From Brevundimonas sp. (lineage in GTDB: Bacteria > Pseudomonadota > Alphaproteobacteria > Caulobacterales > Caulobacteraceae): a DNA stretch of 64,000 bases. Positions 45,609-53,165 of this stretch are shown in pieces (position 1 is the stretch's first letter; each line of letters opens with the position of its first letter). The stretch covers positions 62,001 through 126,000 of the forward strand of contig NZ_JAUYNX010000016.1 of assembly GCF_030704825.1 (NCBI RefSeq), in the 5' to 3' direction. The position numbers and the translations under genes are program-made. Below the pieces are notes generated by a model that did no database searches, was not told the DNA's origin, and worked only from the letters and a program-made list of their open reading frames with translations.

Positions 45609-46484
45609 ATGGCCTTCGTTCCTTTCGACGATCGTGACGGCTGGATCTGGATGGACGGCGATTTCGTGCCCTGGAGGGACGCGAAAACGCACGTTTTGAC
45701 CCATGCCCTTCACTACGGCTCGTCGGTGTTCGAGGGTGAGCGTATGTACGGCGGCGAAATCTTCAAGCTGACCCCGCATAGCGAACGCCTGAAGCGTTCT
45801 GCAAACCTGCTGGATTTCGACCTTCCGTACAGCGTGGCCGAGATCGACGCCGCCTGCAAGGCGACCTGCGAGAAGATGGGGCTGGAGGACTGCTACGTTC
45901 GCCCGGTCGCCTATCGCGGACCGGAACAGGTCAGCGTTTCGACCCTCAACAACAAGACCCACGTGGCCATCGCCGTGTGGGAGTGGCCCAGCTATTTCGA
46001 TGCCGCGACGAAGGCGAAGGGTATCCGGATGGAATGGGCCAGATGGCGCCGGCCCGATCCGGCCACGGCTCCGTCGGCGGCCAAGGCGGCGGGCCTGTAC
46101 ATGATCTGCACCATGTCCAAGACCGCGGCCGAGAAGCGCGGCTACGCCGACGCCATGATGCTGGATTGGCGTGGTTATGTCGCCGAGGCCACCGGCGCCA
46201 ACGTCTTCTTCGTGCAGGACGGGGTTCTGCACACGCCCCCGATCGACGCCATCCTGGACGGCATCACCCGCCAGACCATCATCGAGATGGCGGCCGCCAG
46301 AGGCATCGAAGTCGTCGTGCGGCATATCCGGCCCGAGGAGTTGGCGACGTTCAGCGAGTGTTTCGTCACGGGCACCGCGGCCGAGGTGACGCCGGTGAGC
46401 GAGATCGGCGAATACCGATTCACCCCCGGCGCCCTCAGCCTCGGCCTGATGGAAGACTACGGCCGGCTGGTGCGGCGGCTCTAG
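45609..46484 (+). CDS. ilvE: branched-chain-amino-acid aminotransferase
   Basis: A 291-residue class IV aminotransferase: THALHYGSSVFEGERMY at the start, AAGLYMICTMSKTAAEKRGYADAMMLD-type lysine region (Lys in SAAKAAGLY/ MSKTAAEKR), EATGANVFFV and CFVTGTAAEVTPV for PLP phosphate binding. It makes or degrades valine, leucine and isoleucine. The stop is interlocked with that of the convergent lipoprotein gene in CTAG (46481-46484). Confidence 0.9.
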   Translation: MAFVPFDDRDGWIWMDGDFVPWRDAKTHVLTHALHYGSSVFEGERMYGGEIFKLTPHSERLKRSANLLDFDLPYSVAEIDAACKATCEKMGLEDCYVRPVAYRGPEQVSVSTLNNKTHVAIAVWEWPSYFDAATKAKGIRMEWARWRRPDPATAPSAAKAAGLYMICTMSKTAAEKRGYADAMMLDWRGYVAEATGANVFFVQDGVLHTPPIDAILDGITRQTIIEMAAARGIEVVVRHIRPEELATFSECFVTGTAAEVTPVSEIGEYRFTPGALSLGLMEDYGRLVRRL

Positions 46485-47359
46485 GCCGCCGGCGCGGGTC
46501 TGCGCCGGCGCAGGGCCCACCAGACGGCCACGCCGATGACGACGACCGGCAACAGCACCGAACCGGCGGTGATCAGTACGGCCAGCATGCCCATGGAGAG
46601 GCCGAAGGCGTCGCCGAGCGCCCGGGCCACGGGCCGCGTCGGGCTGTCGGCGGCCATGACTCCGCCCTGGCGGTAGTCGAGCGTCAGCCGGGCCGACTGG
46701 ACCCGGTCGTTGAGGGCCCGGAGTTCGATCTGCTGCGCGTCGTACAGCTGTTGCAGCTCGGCCAGCTGGCGTTCGATTTCCAGCCGTTGGGCAAGGGTTC
46801 CGCCGGAACGCGCCTGGAGCTGGCGGATGCGATCGGCCAGGGAGGCGGTGGTCTTCGCCCCCGTCGAGGCCTCGTCGATGCCTCGCGTGACGTCCTCGCC
46901 CTCGGTGACGGCTTCGTCGAGGCGGCCGCCGGCGTTCTGCGCATCAAGGGCCAGGCCGCTGCGGAAGCGGTTGATCCATTCGGGCTGGCCGCGCAGCTCC
47001 AGCCGCCCGCCGGGCTCGCGCGCTGTCCAGTCGGCCTGGGCCGAGATCACCTGGCAATAGCCAGGGCCGGCCGAGACGCAGGCCAATTCGTGCCGGCTCA
47101 TCATCTCCGCGCCCCGGTCGCGGGGCAGGGACAGGGCGTAACGATAGGCGTAGGCGATCCGCGCCACGGGGGCGAGCGGAGCGGGGCGCGGCGCCAACGC
47201 TTCGGTCGGCGCCGGGGCGCCCTGGGCCGTCGTGGTTCCGACATCGGCCGAAGCCTCGGCGGCGGCTTCCTCCGAATATGCCTGGCCGTCCTCAGCCGTC
47301 CGCGAACAGCCGGCCAATATGATCAGGCCGGCCGAGGCCAGCATCAGAGCCTTGCGCAT
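46481..47359 (-). CDS. DUF4349 lipoprotein
   Basis: A 292-residue membrane-anchored protein. A lipobox (LIILAGCS) follows a short signal sequence. A Pro/Ala-rich spacer leads to the DUF4349 core: YRYALSLPRDRGAEMM, coiled-coil IRQLQARSGGTLAQRLEIERQ (partly shown), RALNDRVQSARLTLDYR, and one C-terminal transmembrane helix (MLAVLITAGSVLLPVVVIGVAVWW) with an RRRR end. Function unknown; the fold suggests a scaffold. ATGs at 47365 and 47359 are 6 nt apart; the second suits AGGGAG better. Confidence 0.8.
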   Translation of the reverse strand: MRKALMLASAGLIILAGCSRTAEDGQAYSEEAAAEASADVGTTTAQGAPAPTEALAPRPAPLAPVARIAYAYRYALSLPRDRGAEMMSRHELACVSAGPGYCQVISAQADWTAREPGGRLELRGQPEWINRFRSGLALDAQNAGGRLDEAVTEGEDVTRGIDEASTGAKTTASLADRIRQLQARSGGTLAQRLEIERQLAELQQLYDAQQIELRALNDRVQSARLTLDYRQGGVMAADSPTRPVARALGDAFGLSMGMLAVLITAGSVLLPVVVIGVAVWWALRRRRPAPAA

Positions 47360-47455
47360 CGTCATTACTCCCTGTCCCGTGCCGATCACGGTTTCGTGAT
47401 GACGCGCGCGGATCGCGACGGATTCAGGGCTGAAGCGCGGCTTTTGCGGACGGAT

Positions 47456-48088
47456 TCACCAGCGCAGGACGAACCGGCCGACGACGGCGCCGAGACCCGC
47501 GGCGGCGGCCATGCCCAGGGTGTACCAGGTGGCCACGAAGGCGGCGGTGGCCTCGGGGCAGTGCAGGCCGTAGGCGGTGGCGGCGACCGCTCCGGTCAGC
47601 AGGCCGGCGGCGGCGCCCGCCTGCATCGGCCGGGTCGGGGCCAGCCGGCGGGCGGCGAGGAAGACCAGCGGCGCGGTGAAGGCCGAGACCTTCAGGATGT
47701 TGAGGGCGCATATCTTCCAGGTGAAGCCCAGCCAGTCGTCCATCCGCGCCCCCGCAGGCAACAGGACCAATTCGAGCCCGGCGACCACGCCTGCGAGGCC
47801 GATGATGGCCACAATCATCCAGCCCGCCAGGCCGACCGACGCGCCGGGCCGGCCCAGCCGGGTGACCAGCCAGACCGAGGCGAGGGCGATCGAGCCGGTA
47901 TAGGCCGCCTTGGCCCAGAAGACCGGGCCGCGCACGACCTCCGCGAGGTCAGGCAGGACGCCCAGCATCGCCACCACCGTGATCATGGCGATCCCGAGCG
48001 CCCCGCCGATCAACAGGGGCGAAAGGCGGGCGGGTCCCACCGGCTCGAGACCGGCGGCCAGGACTTCGATCAGCTCGTCAGTCTTCAT
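47456..48088 (-). CDS. nrsF: NrsF-type anti-sigma factor (DUF1109)
   Basis: A 210-residue six-span membrane protein. It starts MKTDELIEVLAAGLEPVGP and carries the conserved cysteines Cys127 (WKICALN) and Cys177 (LHCPEA), close in position to the two cysteines that Caulobacter NrsF needs to sense chromate/cadmium stress. It sequesters SigF at the membrane and releases it on oxidative/metal stress. The ORF overlaps sigF by 11 nt, so the pair is translationally coupled. The bufferin operon begins on the other side of the promoter. Confidence 0.9.
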   Translation of the reverse strand: MKTDELIEVLAAGLEPVGPARLSPLLIGGALGIAMITVVAMLGVLPDLAEVVRGPVFWAKAAYTGSIALASVWLVTRLGRPGASVGLAGWMIVAIIGLAGVVAGLELVLLPAGARMDDWLGFTWKICALNILKVSAFTAPLVFLAARRLAPTRPMQAGAAAGLLTGAVAATAYGLHCPEATAAFVATWYTLGMAAAAGLGAVVGRFVLRW

Positions 48089-48584
48089 GGCCGGTCACGC
48101 TGGCGGTCAGCGTCTTCATGCTGCGGTGAACGCTCACCTTGGCGGCCCCCTCGGTGAATCCGTTGCGTGCGGCGGCCTCGGCGACGCTGAAGCCGCCGAT
48201 CCGCACGTCCTCGACCAGGCGGCGCTGGCGCGCGGGCAGAATCGCCAGGACCCGCGACAGGTCGCGGCGCACCACGCCGTCCTCGACGGTGTGTCCGGCC
48301 AGCAGGATGGAGGCGTCCTCCAGCGGCACGGTCGCCCGGCGGCCCTGCCGGCGCAGATGGTCGATCAGCTTGTAGCGCGCGATCGCATAGGCCCATGCGG
48401 AAAAGGTCAGCCCCCGGTCGAATGTCGCGCGCTTTGCGTGAATGGCGATCATGCATTCCTGCACAAGGTCCTCCGCATCCGCCCGCTCGGTCAGGCGACG
48501 GCTGAAATAGGCCGAGAGCGAGCCGCGCACTTCCGAAAGGAGCACGCGCCAGGCGCCCGCGTCGCCGTCAAGGCCGCGCAGCAT
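48078..48584 (-). CDS. sigF: ECF sigma factor SigF
   Basis: A 168-residue ECF sigma factor: region 2 with ADAEDLVQECMIAIHAKRATF and TFSAWAYAIARYKLIDHLRRQ (shown in parts), and region 4 with LPARQRRLVEDVRIGGFSVAEAA and SVHRSMKTL. The frame runs to an ATG at 48629, but that codon lies inside its own -10 element (48629-48632); the ATG at 48584, 5 nt after AAGG, is the start I adopt. A GTG at 48617 is an alternative. SigF probably activates its own operon and the bufferin operon. Confidence 0.85.
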   Translation of the reverse strand: MLRGLDGDAGAWRVLLSEVRGSLSAYFSRRLTERADAEDLVQECMIAIHAKRATFDRGLTFSAWAYAIARYKLIDHLRRQGRRATVPLEDASILLAGHTVEDGVVRRDLSRVLAILPARQRRLVEDVRIGGFSVAEAAARNGFTEGAAKVSVHRSMKTLTASVTGHED

Positions 48585-48628
48585 CAAGGCCTTCAGATGG
48601 GCTTCCCTGTCGATCACGCCCCGGTTCA

Positions 48629-48654
48629 TTCGTCATACCGTCCCGGAAGGTTAC
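48629..48654 (-). promoter_or_regulatory. SigF-dependent promoter of sigF-nrsF
   Basis: Read on the minus strand: -35 GTAACC (48654-48649), 16-nt spacer, -10 CGAA (48632-48629). This matches the Caulobacter SigF consensus GTAACC-N16-CGAA exactly. Its -10 element overlaps the first ATG of the sigF frame, so transcription begins inside that frame. Confidence 0.75.
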
Positions 48655-48687
48655 CCGGCCGGTGAAACATAAATTCCGCGTCCGAGC

Positions 48688-48713
48688 GTAACCGGTTCGC
48701 CCGCCGGCGCGAA
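48688..48713 (+). promoter_or_regulatory. SigF-dependent promoter of the bufferin operon
   Basis: -35 GTAACC (48688-48693), 16-nt spacer, -10 CGAA (48710-48713), identical in form to the divergent sigF promoter. It is 53 nt upstream of the DUF2282 gene. Two exact copies facing opposite ways, 33 nt apart at their -35 ends, are unlikely by chance. Confidence 0.78.
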
Positions 48714-48766
48714 CTCCCGATGGCAGCCCCCCAAACGGGACGGCGCCCCTCAGGAGACAGAAACCC

Positions 48767-49063
48767 ATGAAAACACAGGCTCTCATCAGCGCCGGCGCCG
48801 TGCTGGCGTTCGGCGCGACCGCCGCCATGGCCCAGCCGCAGCAGCCCGACCAGACGCCGGCCGCCGGCGGCGAAAAGGAACGCTGCTATGGCGTGTCGCG
48901 CGCCGGTCAGAACGACTGCGCCGCCGGTCCCGGCACCTCTTGCCAGGGCACCTCGACCCGCGACTGGCAGGGCAATGCCTGGAAATACGTCGCCAGGGGC
49001 ACCTGTGTCGCGATCCAGACTCCGGCGGGCCCCGGCTCGTTGACGCCGATCGCCAACCGCTGA
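48767..49063 (+). CDS. bufA: bufferin precursor (DUF2282), copper-binding RiPP
   Basis: A 98-residue precursor. A signal peptide ([22 protein letters not shown]) precedes a Pro/Gln spacer and the conserved core with four cysteines: Cys40 (KERCYGV), Cys51 (NDCAAG), Cys59 (SCQGTS) and Cys80 (GTCVAI). In bufferins an MNIO enzyme turns the inner cysteines into 5-thiooxazoles that bind copper while the outer pair forms a disulfide; the four-Cys spacing here is that of the family. A SigF promoter lies 53 nt upstream and a GGAG site 10 nt before the ATG. It leads the bufABCD operon. Confidence 0.9.
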   Translation: MKTQALISAGAVLAFGATAAMAQPQQPDQTPAAGGEKERCYGVSRAGQNDCAAGPGTSCQGTSTRDWQGNAWKYVARGTCVAIQTPAGPGSLTPIANR

Positions 49064-49070
49064 TCCCGCG

Positions 49071-49922
49071 ATGAGCGAGCCGACCGCCGGACTGGGCCTG
49101 AAGCCCCAGCACTACAGCGAGGCGCTGTCCTGTCCGGCGGTCGGGGCCCAGGCCGGCCTGTGGTTCGAGGTTCACCCCGAGAACTACATGGTCGAAGGCG
49201 GGCCGCGGCTGGCGTGGCTCGAGGCTGTTCGCGCCGGGCGCCCCCTGTCGTTGCACGGGGTCGGGCTTTCGCTGGCGGGCGACGAGCGGCCGGACCGGGA
49301 GCATCTGTCCCGCTTTCGCGCTCTCATTGACCGCTATCAACCCTTCCTGGTGTCGGAACACCTTGCCTGGTCCCGACGCGGCGGCGTCTACCATCCCGAT
49401 CTGCTGCCCGTGCCGCGCAGTCGGGAGATGCTCAACCTCGTCTGCGCCCACGTCGATGAGGCGCAGTCGGCGCTGGGGCGGTCGATGCTGATCGAAAACC
49501 CGACGGCCTACCTCGATCTCGCGGGTCACGCGTGGGACGAGGTCGAATTCCTGGTGGAGATCGCGCGACGGACCGGGTGCCGCCTGCTGATCGACGTCAA
49601 CAATGTCTTCGTCGGTTCGGCCAATCTGGGCTTTGACGCCGAGGCCTGGCTGGACGCGGTCCCGTCGGAGCTTGTCGGCGAGGTCCATCTGGCCGGCCAC
49701 CGGCCCGATCCCGTCCTGGGCGAGACGCTGCTGATCGACAGTCACGACGCTCCGGTCGCCGAGCCGGTGTGGACGCTGTACCGGCGTCTGATCGACCGGA
49801 TCGGTCCGCGGCCGACCCTGATCGAGCGGGACGGCGAGATTCCGGCGTTCGAATTTCTGTTGGGCGAGCAGGGCCGGGCCGCCGGGCTGCTTGCGTGCAT
49901 ACGAGCGGAGCGCGCGGCATGA
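49071..49922 (+). CDS. bufB: MNIO-family RiPP-modifying enzyme (DUF692), bufferin maturation
   Basis: A 283-residue multinuclear non-heme iron enzyme with a TIM barrel. Metal and substrate residues sit in FEVHPENYM, SLHGVGLSL, SEHLAWSRRG, IENPTAYLDL, IDVNNVFVGS, EVHLAGH, DSHDAPV and TLIERDGEIP. It would oxidise cysteines of the bufferin precursor in the cytosol. It is 7 nt downstream of bufA, and its stop overlaps bufC by 4 nt (ATGA), so translation is coupled. Confidence 0.92.
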   Translation: MSEPTAGLGLKPQHYSEALSCPAVGAQAGLWFEVHPENYMVEGGPRLAWLEAVRAGRPLSLHGVGLSLAGDERPDREHLSRFRALIDRYQPFLVSEHLAWSRRGGVYHPDLLPVPRSREMLNLVCAHVDEAQSALGRSMLIENPTAYLDLAGHAWDEVEFLVEIARRTGCRLLIDVNNVFVGSANLGFDAEAWLDAVPSELVGEVHLAGHRPDPVLGETLLIDSHDAPVAEPVWTLYRRLIDRIGPRPTLIERDGEIPAFEFLLGEQGRAAGLLACIRAERAA

Positions 49923-50680
49923 CCGCGTTTCACGAGGCCTTCGAGGCCGCGCTGTCGGGCGGCGATTTCTCGCTCCTGTGGCCGCACCTGAAGCCGGGCG
50001 ACCGCACGGCCGGAGCCCTGGCGGTCTATCGGAACACCTCGATGAAGGCGCGGATCGACGCCCTGGCGGCCAACTATCCCACCATCCTGAAGATGGTCGG
50101 GCTGGACTGGTTTCAGGGCTGCGCCCGCGCCTTCGTGGCCGATCACCCGGGCGACGATCCGGTTCTGGTCGCCTTCGGCGCCGCCTTTCCGCGATGGCTG
50201 GCACGCTTCGAACCGGCCGGGACGATGCCCTACCTCGCGCCATGCGCCCGGCTGGACAGGGCCTGGACCGAGGCGCATGTCGCCGGCGCGGCCCGACGCC
50301 TCGATCCGGAGCGCGCGGCGGCGCTTGGTCCCGGTCTCGCCGGCCTGACGGCGTCGCTGCATCCCGCGGCGCGGCTGTTCTGGTTCGACTGGACCGCGCC
50401 GTCCCTGTGGTTGGCGCATCGCTACCCGGAGACGGAGCCCGCCGACATGAGCTGGCGACCGGAGCCGGAGGGCCTCCTGATTCATCGTCCGGGCGACGAG
50501 GTTCTCGCGCGCCGCCTGAGCCGAGCCGAATGGACCTTCCTGGACGCCTGCCGCAACGGCCGTCCGCTGGGCGCCGCCGCGATGGCCGCCGGCGGAGCGC
50601 CCTGCGAGGCCTCGGCCCTGTTCGGCCGCCTGCTCGGACTGGGCGTCCTTACCCACAGCCAGCCGGAGATCGCCCCTTGA
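49919..50680 (+). CDS. bufC: DUF2063 RiPP partner protein, bufferin maturation
   Basis: A 253-residue cytosolic protein with the DUF2063 N-terminal helical domain (ALAVYRNTSMKARIDALAANYP, shown in part) containing VYRN, and a beta-rich C-terminal domain (LIHRPGDEVLARRLSRAEW, LFGRLLGLGVL) that likely recognises the precursor. It partners the MNIO enzyme in related systems. Its first 4 nt overlap bufB; its last 4 nt are the TTGA from which bufD starts. Confidence 0.88.
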   Translation: MTAFHEAFEAALSGGDFSLLWPHLKPGDRTAGALAVYRNTSMKARIDALAANYPTILKMVGLDWFQGCARAFVADHPGDDPVLVAFGAAFPRWLARFEPAGTMPYLAPCARLDRAWTEAHVAGAARRLDPERAAALGPGLAGLTASLHPAARLFWFDWTAPSLWLAHRYPETEPADMSWRPEPEGLLIHRPGDEVLARRLSRAEWTFLDACRNGRPLGAAAMAAGGAPCEASALFGRLLGLGVLTHSQPEIAP

Positions 50681-51141
50681 GACCCATTGCGACCGAACAC
50701 CCGGCTCGCCCCCGCGGCCTTCCGGAACCGATCCGCGCCGTTCTGGACGCCGCCCTGCCGCCACCGTTGGTGGCCCTGGCGCTGCGGCTCGGCATCGCCG
50801 CGCCGTTCTTCATGTCCGGTCGCGCCAAGGTGGACGGGCTGCTGACCCTGAACGAGACGACCTTCTTCCTGTTCCGGGAGGACTTTCGCCTGCCGCTGCT
50901 GCCGCCCGACCTGGTCGCCTATATGGCCACCTATGCGGAACATCTGTTTCCCCTGCTGATCGTGCTGGGGCTCGGCACCCGCGTCTCGGCCCTGGCGCTG
51001 CTGACCATGACGCTGGTTATCCAGATATTCGTCGTGCCCACCGGCTGGCCCACCCATCTGCTGTGGCTGGGACCGTTGCTGTATCTGCTGGCGAACGGCC
51101 CCGGCCGGTTCAGTCTGGATCGCCTTTTCCGGCTGGATTGA
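50677..51141 (+). CDS. bufD: DoxX-family membrane protein, last gene of the bufferin operon
   Basis: A 154-residue inner-membrane protein of the DoxX family with about four helices (LALRLGIAAPFFMSGRAKVDGL, AEHLFPLLIVLGLGT, ALALLTMTLVIQIF, LLWLGPLLYLLANGPG). The start is a TTG overlapping the bufC stop (TTGA); no ATG fits upstream, and the first hydrophobic helix begins about residue 28. DoxX genes often close bufferin operons; the role is unknown, perhaps membrane redox or export. Confidence in function is low, in family high. Confidence 0.82.
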   Translation: MRPIATEHPARPRGLPEPIRAVLDAALPPPLVALALRLGIAAPFFMSGRAKVDGLLTLNETTFFLFREDFRLPLLPPDLVAYMATYAEHLFPLLIVLGLGTRVSALALLTMTLVIQIFVVPTGWPTHLLWLGPLLYLLANGPGRFSLDRLFRLD

Positions 51142-51255
51142 ACCCCGGCCCTCCCCGGGGGGGCGGATGCGGCTCCGCGCGGACCCGCTTGCCAGAACGC
51201 CCGCCGTGGCGTTCAACCGGCCATGACCGGCGGGGAGTCGGCGGGGAAAGCGTCC

Positions 51256-52527
51256 ATGTTCAGCGTCCTGAACCTTCAGAGCCTGCTGGGTCTGGTCGTC
51301 ATCGTCGCCGCCTGCTGGGGCCTGTCAGAAAACCGGCGGGCCTTCCCGTGGCGGCTGACGTTGGGGGCGATCGCGGTTCAGGCAGCGCTTGTGCTGGCGC
51401 TGTTCGCCATTCCAGGCTCGCAGAACGTGCTGGCGGCGGTCACCGGGGCGGTGGACGGTCTGGCCGTGGCCACCAACCGGGGGACGCAATTCGTGTTCGG
51501 CTACCTCGCCGGCGGCGACCAGCCCTATCCCGTGTCCAACCAGCCCGCGCTGTTCACCTTCGCCTTCCAGGTCCTGCCGCTGATTCTGGTGATCTCGGCC
51601 CTGTCGGCCCTGCTGTGGCACTGGAAGATCCTGAAGTGGATCACCCACGGCTTCGGCATCGTGTTCCAGCGCACCATGGGGCTGGGCGGGGCCTCGGCCC
51701 TGGCGGTGGCGGCCAACATCTTCCTCGGCATGATCGAAAGCCCGATCGTGATCCGCGCCTATCTGGACAAGCTGACCCGTTCGGAGCTGTTCCTGATGAT
51801 GGTGGTCGGCCTGGCCACGGTCGCCGGCTCGACCATGGTGGCCTATGCGGCGATCCTCGGGCCGGTGATGTCCAATGCGGCCGGCCATGTGCTGGTCGCC
51901 TCGATCGTCTCGGCCCCGGCGGGCGTGCTGCTGGCCCGGATCATCATCCCCGAAACCGCGGGCGAAGGCGGCGTCGCCGCCGACTATGAGTCGGCCCTGA
52001 AGTACGACAGCGCCATCGACGCCATCGTCAAGGGGACGGCCGACGGGCTGATGGTGGTGCTGAACATCTCGGCGGTGCTGATCGTGTTCGTGGCCCTGGT
52101 CGCCCTGGTCAACGTCATGCTGGGCGGATTCTGGCTGTTCGGCGATCACGTCACCGTCGAGCGGCTGCTGGGCTGGCTGTTCATGCCCGTGGCCTGGCTG
52201 ACCGGGGTGGAGTGGTCCGAGGCGGGCAAGGCCGGCTGGCTGCTGGGGGTCAAGCTGACCCTGACCGAGTTCGTCGCCTTCATCGAACTGGGCAAGGTTC
52301 CGGCGGGAGAGATGAGCGAGCGGACGCGGATGCTGATGACCTACGCCCTGTGCGGCTTCGCCAACATCGGCTCGGTCGGCATCACGGTGACGGGGCTCAG
52401 CGTGCTGATGCCCGAGCGCCGCGAGGAGGTGCTCGGTCTGGTGTGGAAGGGGCTGTTCGCCGGCTTTCTGGCCACGCTGATGACGGCGGCGGTTGTGGGC
52501 GCGATGCCGGCCGCCATATTCCGCTGA
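51256..52527 (+). CDS. NupC-type concentrative nucleoside transporter (CNT family)
   Basis: A 423-residue polytopic inner-membrane protein with about ten spans. CNT landmarks are FVFGYLAGG, FAFQVLPLILVISALSALL, the NIFLGMIESPIVIRAYL loop, MMVVGLATVAGSTMVAYA, and the C-terminal LTEFVAFIELGK and ALCGFANIGSVGI. It imports nucleosides with Na+ or H+. The ATG at 51256, preceded by GGGGAAAG, is preferred to 51223. It lies just downstream of the bufferin operon on the same strand, but a 114-nt gap and an imperfect GC hairpin near 51143-51162 suggest separate transcription. Confidence 0.9.
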   Translation: MFSVLNLQSLLGLVVIVAACWGLSENRRAFPWRLTLGAIAVQAALVLALFAIPGSQNVLAAVTGAVDGLAVATNRGTQFVFGYLAGGDQPYPVSNQPALFTFAFQVLPLILVISALSALLWHWKILKWITHGFGIVFQRTMGLGGASALAVAANIFLGMIESPIVIRAYLDKLTRSELFLMMVVGLATVAGSTMVAYAAILGPVMSNAAGHVLVASIVSAPAGVLLARIIIPETAGEGGVAADYESALKYDSAIDAIVKGTADGLMVVLNISAVLIVFVALVALVNVMLGGFWLFGDHVTVERLLGWLFMPVAWLTGVEWSEAGKAGWLLGVKLTLTEFVAFIELGKVPAGEMSERTRMLMTYALCGFANIGSVGITVTGLSVLMPERREEVLGLVWKGLFAGFLATLMTAAVVGAMPAAIFR

Positions 52528-52544
52528 CGCCGGAGACCTGATCG

Positions 52545-53165
52545 ATGAAACTCTACACTTCCCACCGCGCGCCCAATCCGCGCCGGGTTCGCTGGGTCAT
52601 GGCCGAGAAGGGCATCGAGGACGTCGAACTGATCGAGATCGACATCCTGACCGGCGAGCACAAGACGGCGGAATACCGGGCGCGCGTCGGCGTGCCTCAT
52701 GTCCCCGCCCTGGAGCTGGACGACGGCACGACGATCTCGGAGTCGGTGGCCATCGGGCGTTATCTGGAAGCCCTGCATCCCGAACCCAACCTGTTCGGCC
52801 GCGACGCGCGCGAACAGGCGGTGATCGAGATGTGGACCCGCCGGTGCGAATTCTACCTGGCCAATCCGATCATGCTCAGCGTGCGCCATTCGCATCCGGC
52901 GCTGGCCGCGCTGGAGGCGGTCCAGATGCCCCAGTTGGCCGACTACAACCGGCTGGCGGCCGAGAAATTCATGAAGACGCTGGACCGCCGGCTGGCCGAG
53001 CACGAGTTCATCGCCGCCGACCGCTTCACCATCGCCGACATCGTCGCCGTGGTCGGGCTGGATTTCGCCCGGCTGATCAAATACCGCCCGCCCGAGGAAT
53101 TGACCCATCTGACCCGCTGGCTGGAGGCGGGGCGGGCGCGGCCGGCGGCCAGGGCCGGGGCCTAG
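52545..53165 (+). CDS. glutathione S-transferase family protein
   Basis: A 206-residue protein: a thioredoxin-fold N-terminal domain (MKLYTSHRAPNPRRVRW, VPHVPALELDDGTTISESVAI) with the cis-proline in the VPALE segment and the glutathione-binding ES pair, then an all-helical C-terminal domain (ANPIMLSVRHSHPALAALE). No catalytic Ser/Cys is obvious at the N-terminus, and the family contains many uncharacterised members. It is 17 nt after the CNT gene, and its stop is interlocked with the RDD gene in CTAG (53162-53165). Confidence 0.85.
   Translation: MKLYTSHRAPNPRRVRWVMAEKGIEDVELIEIDILTGEHKTAEYRARVGVPHVPALELDDGTTISESVAIGRYLEALHPEPNLFGRDAREQAVIEMWTRRCEFYLANPIMLSVRHSHPALAALEAVQMPQLADYNRLAAEKFMKTLDRRLAEHEFIAADRFTIADIVAVVGLDFARLIKYRPPEELTHLTRWLEAGRARPAARAGA

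Noticed and set aside
51143..51162. GC-rich hairpin after the bufferin operon
   Set aside because: The stem is short and imperfect and lacks a T-run, so I do not call it a terminator.
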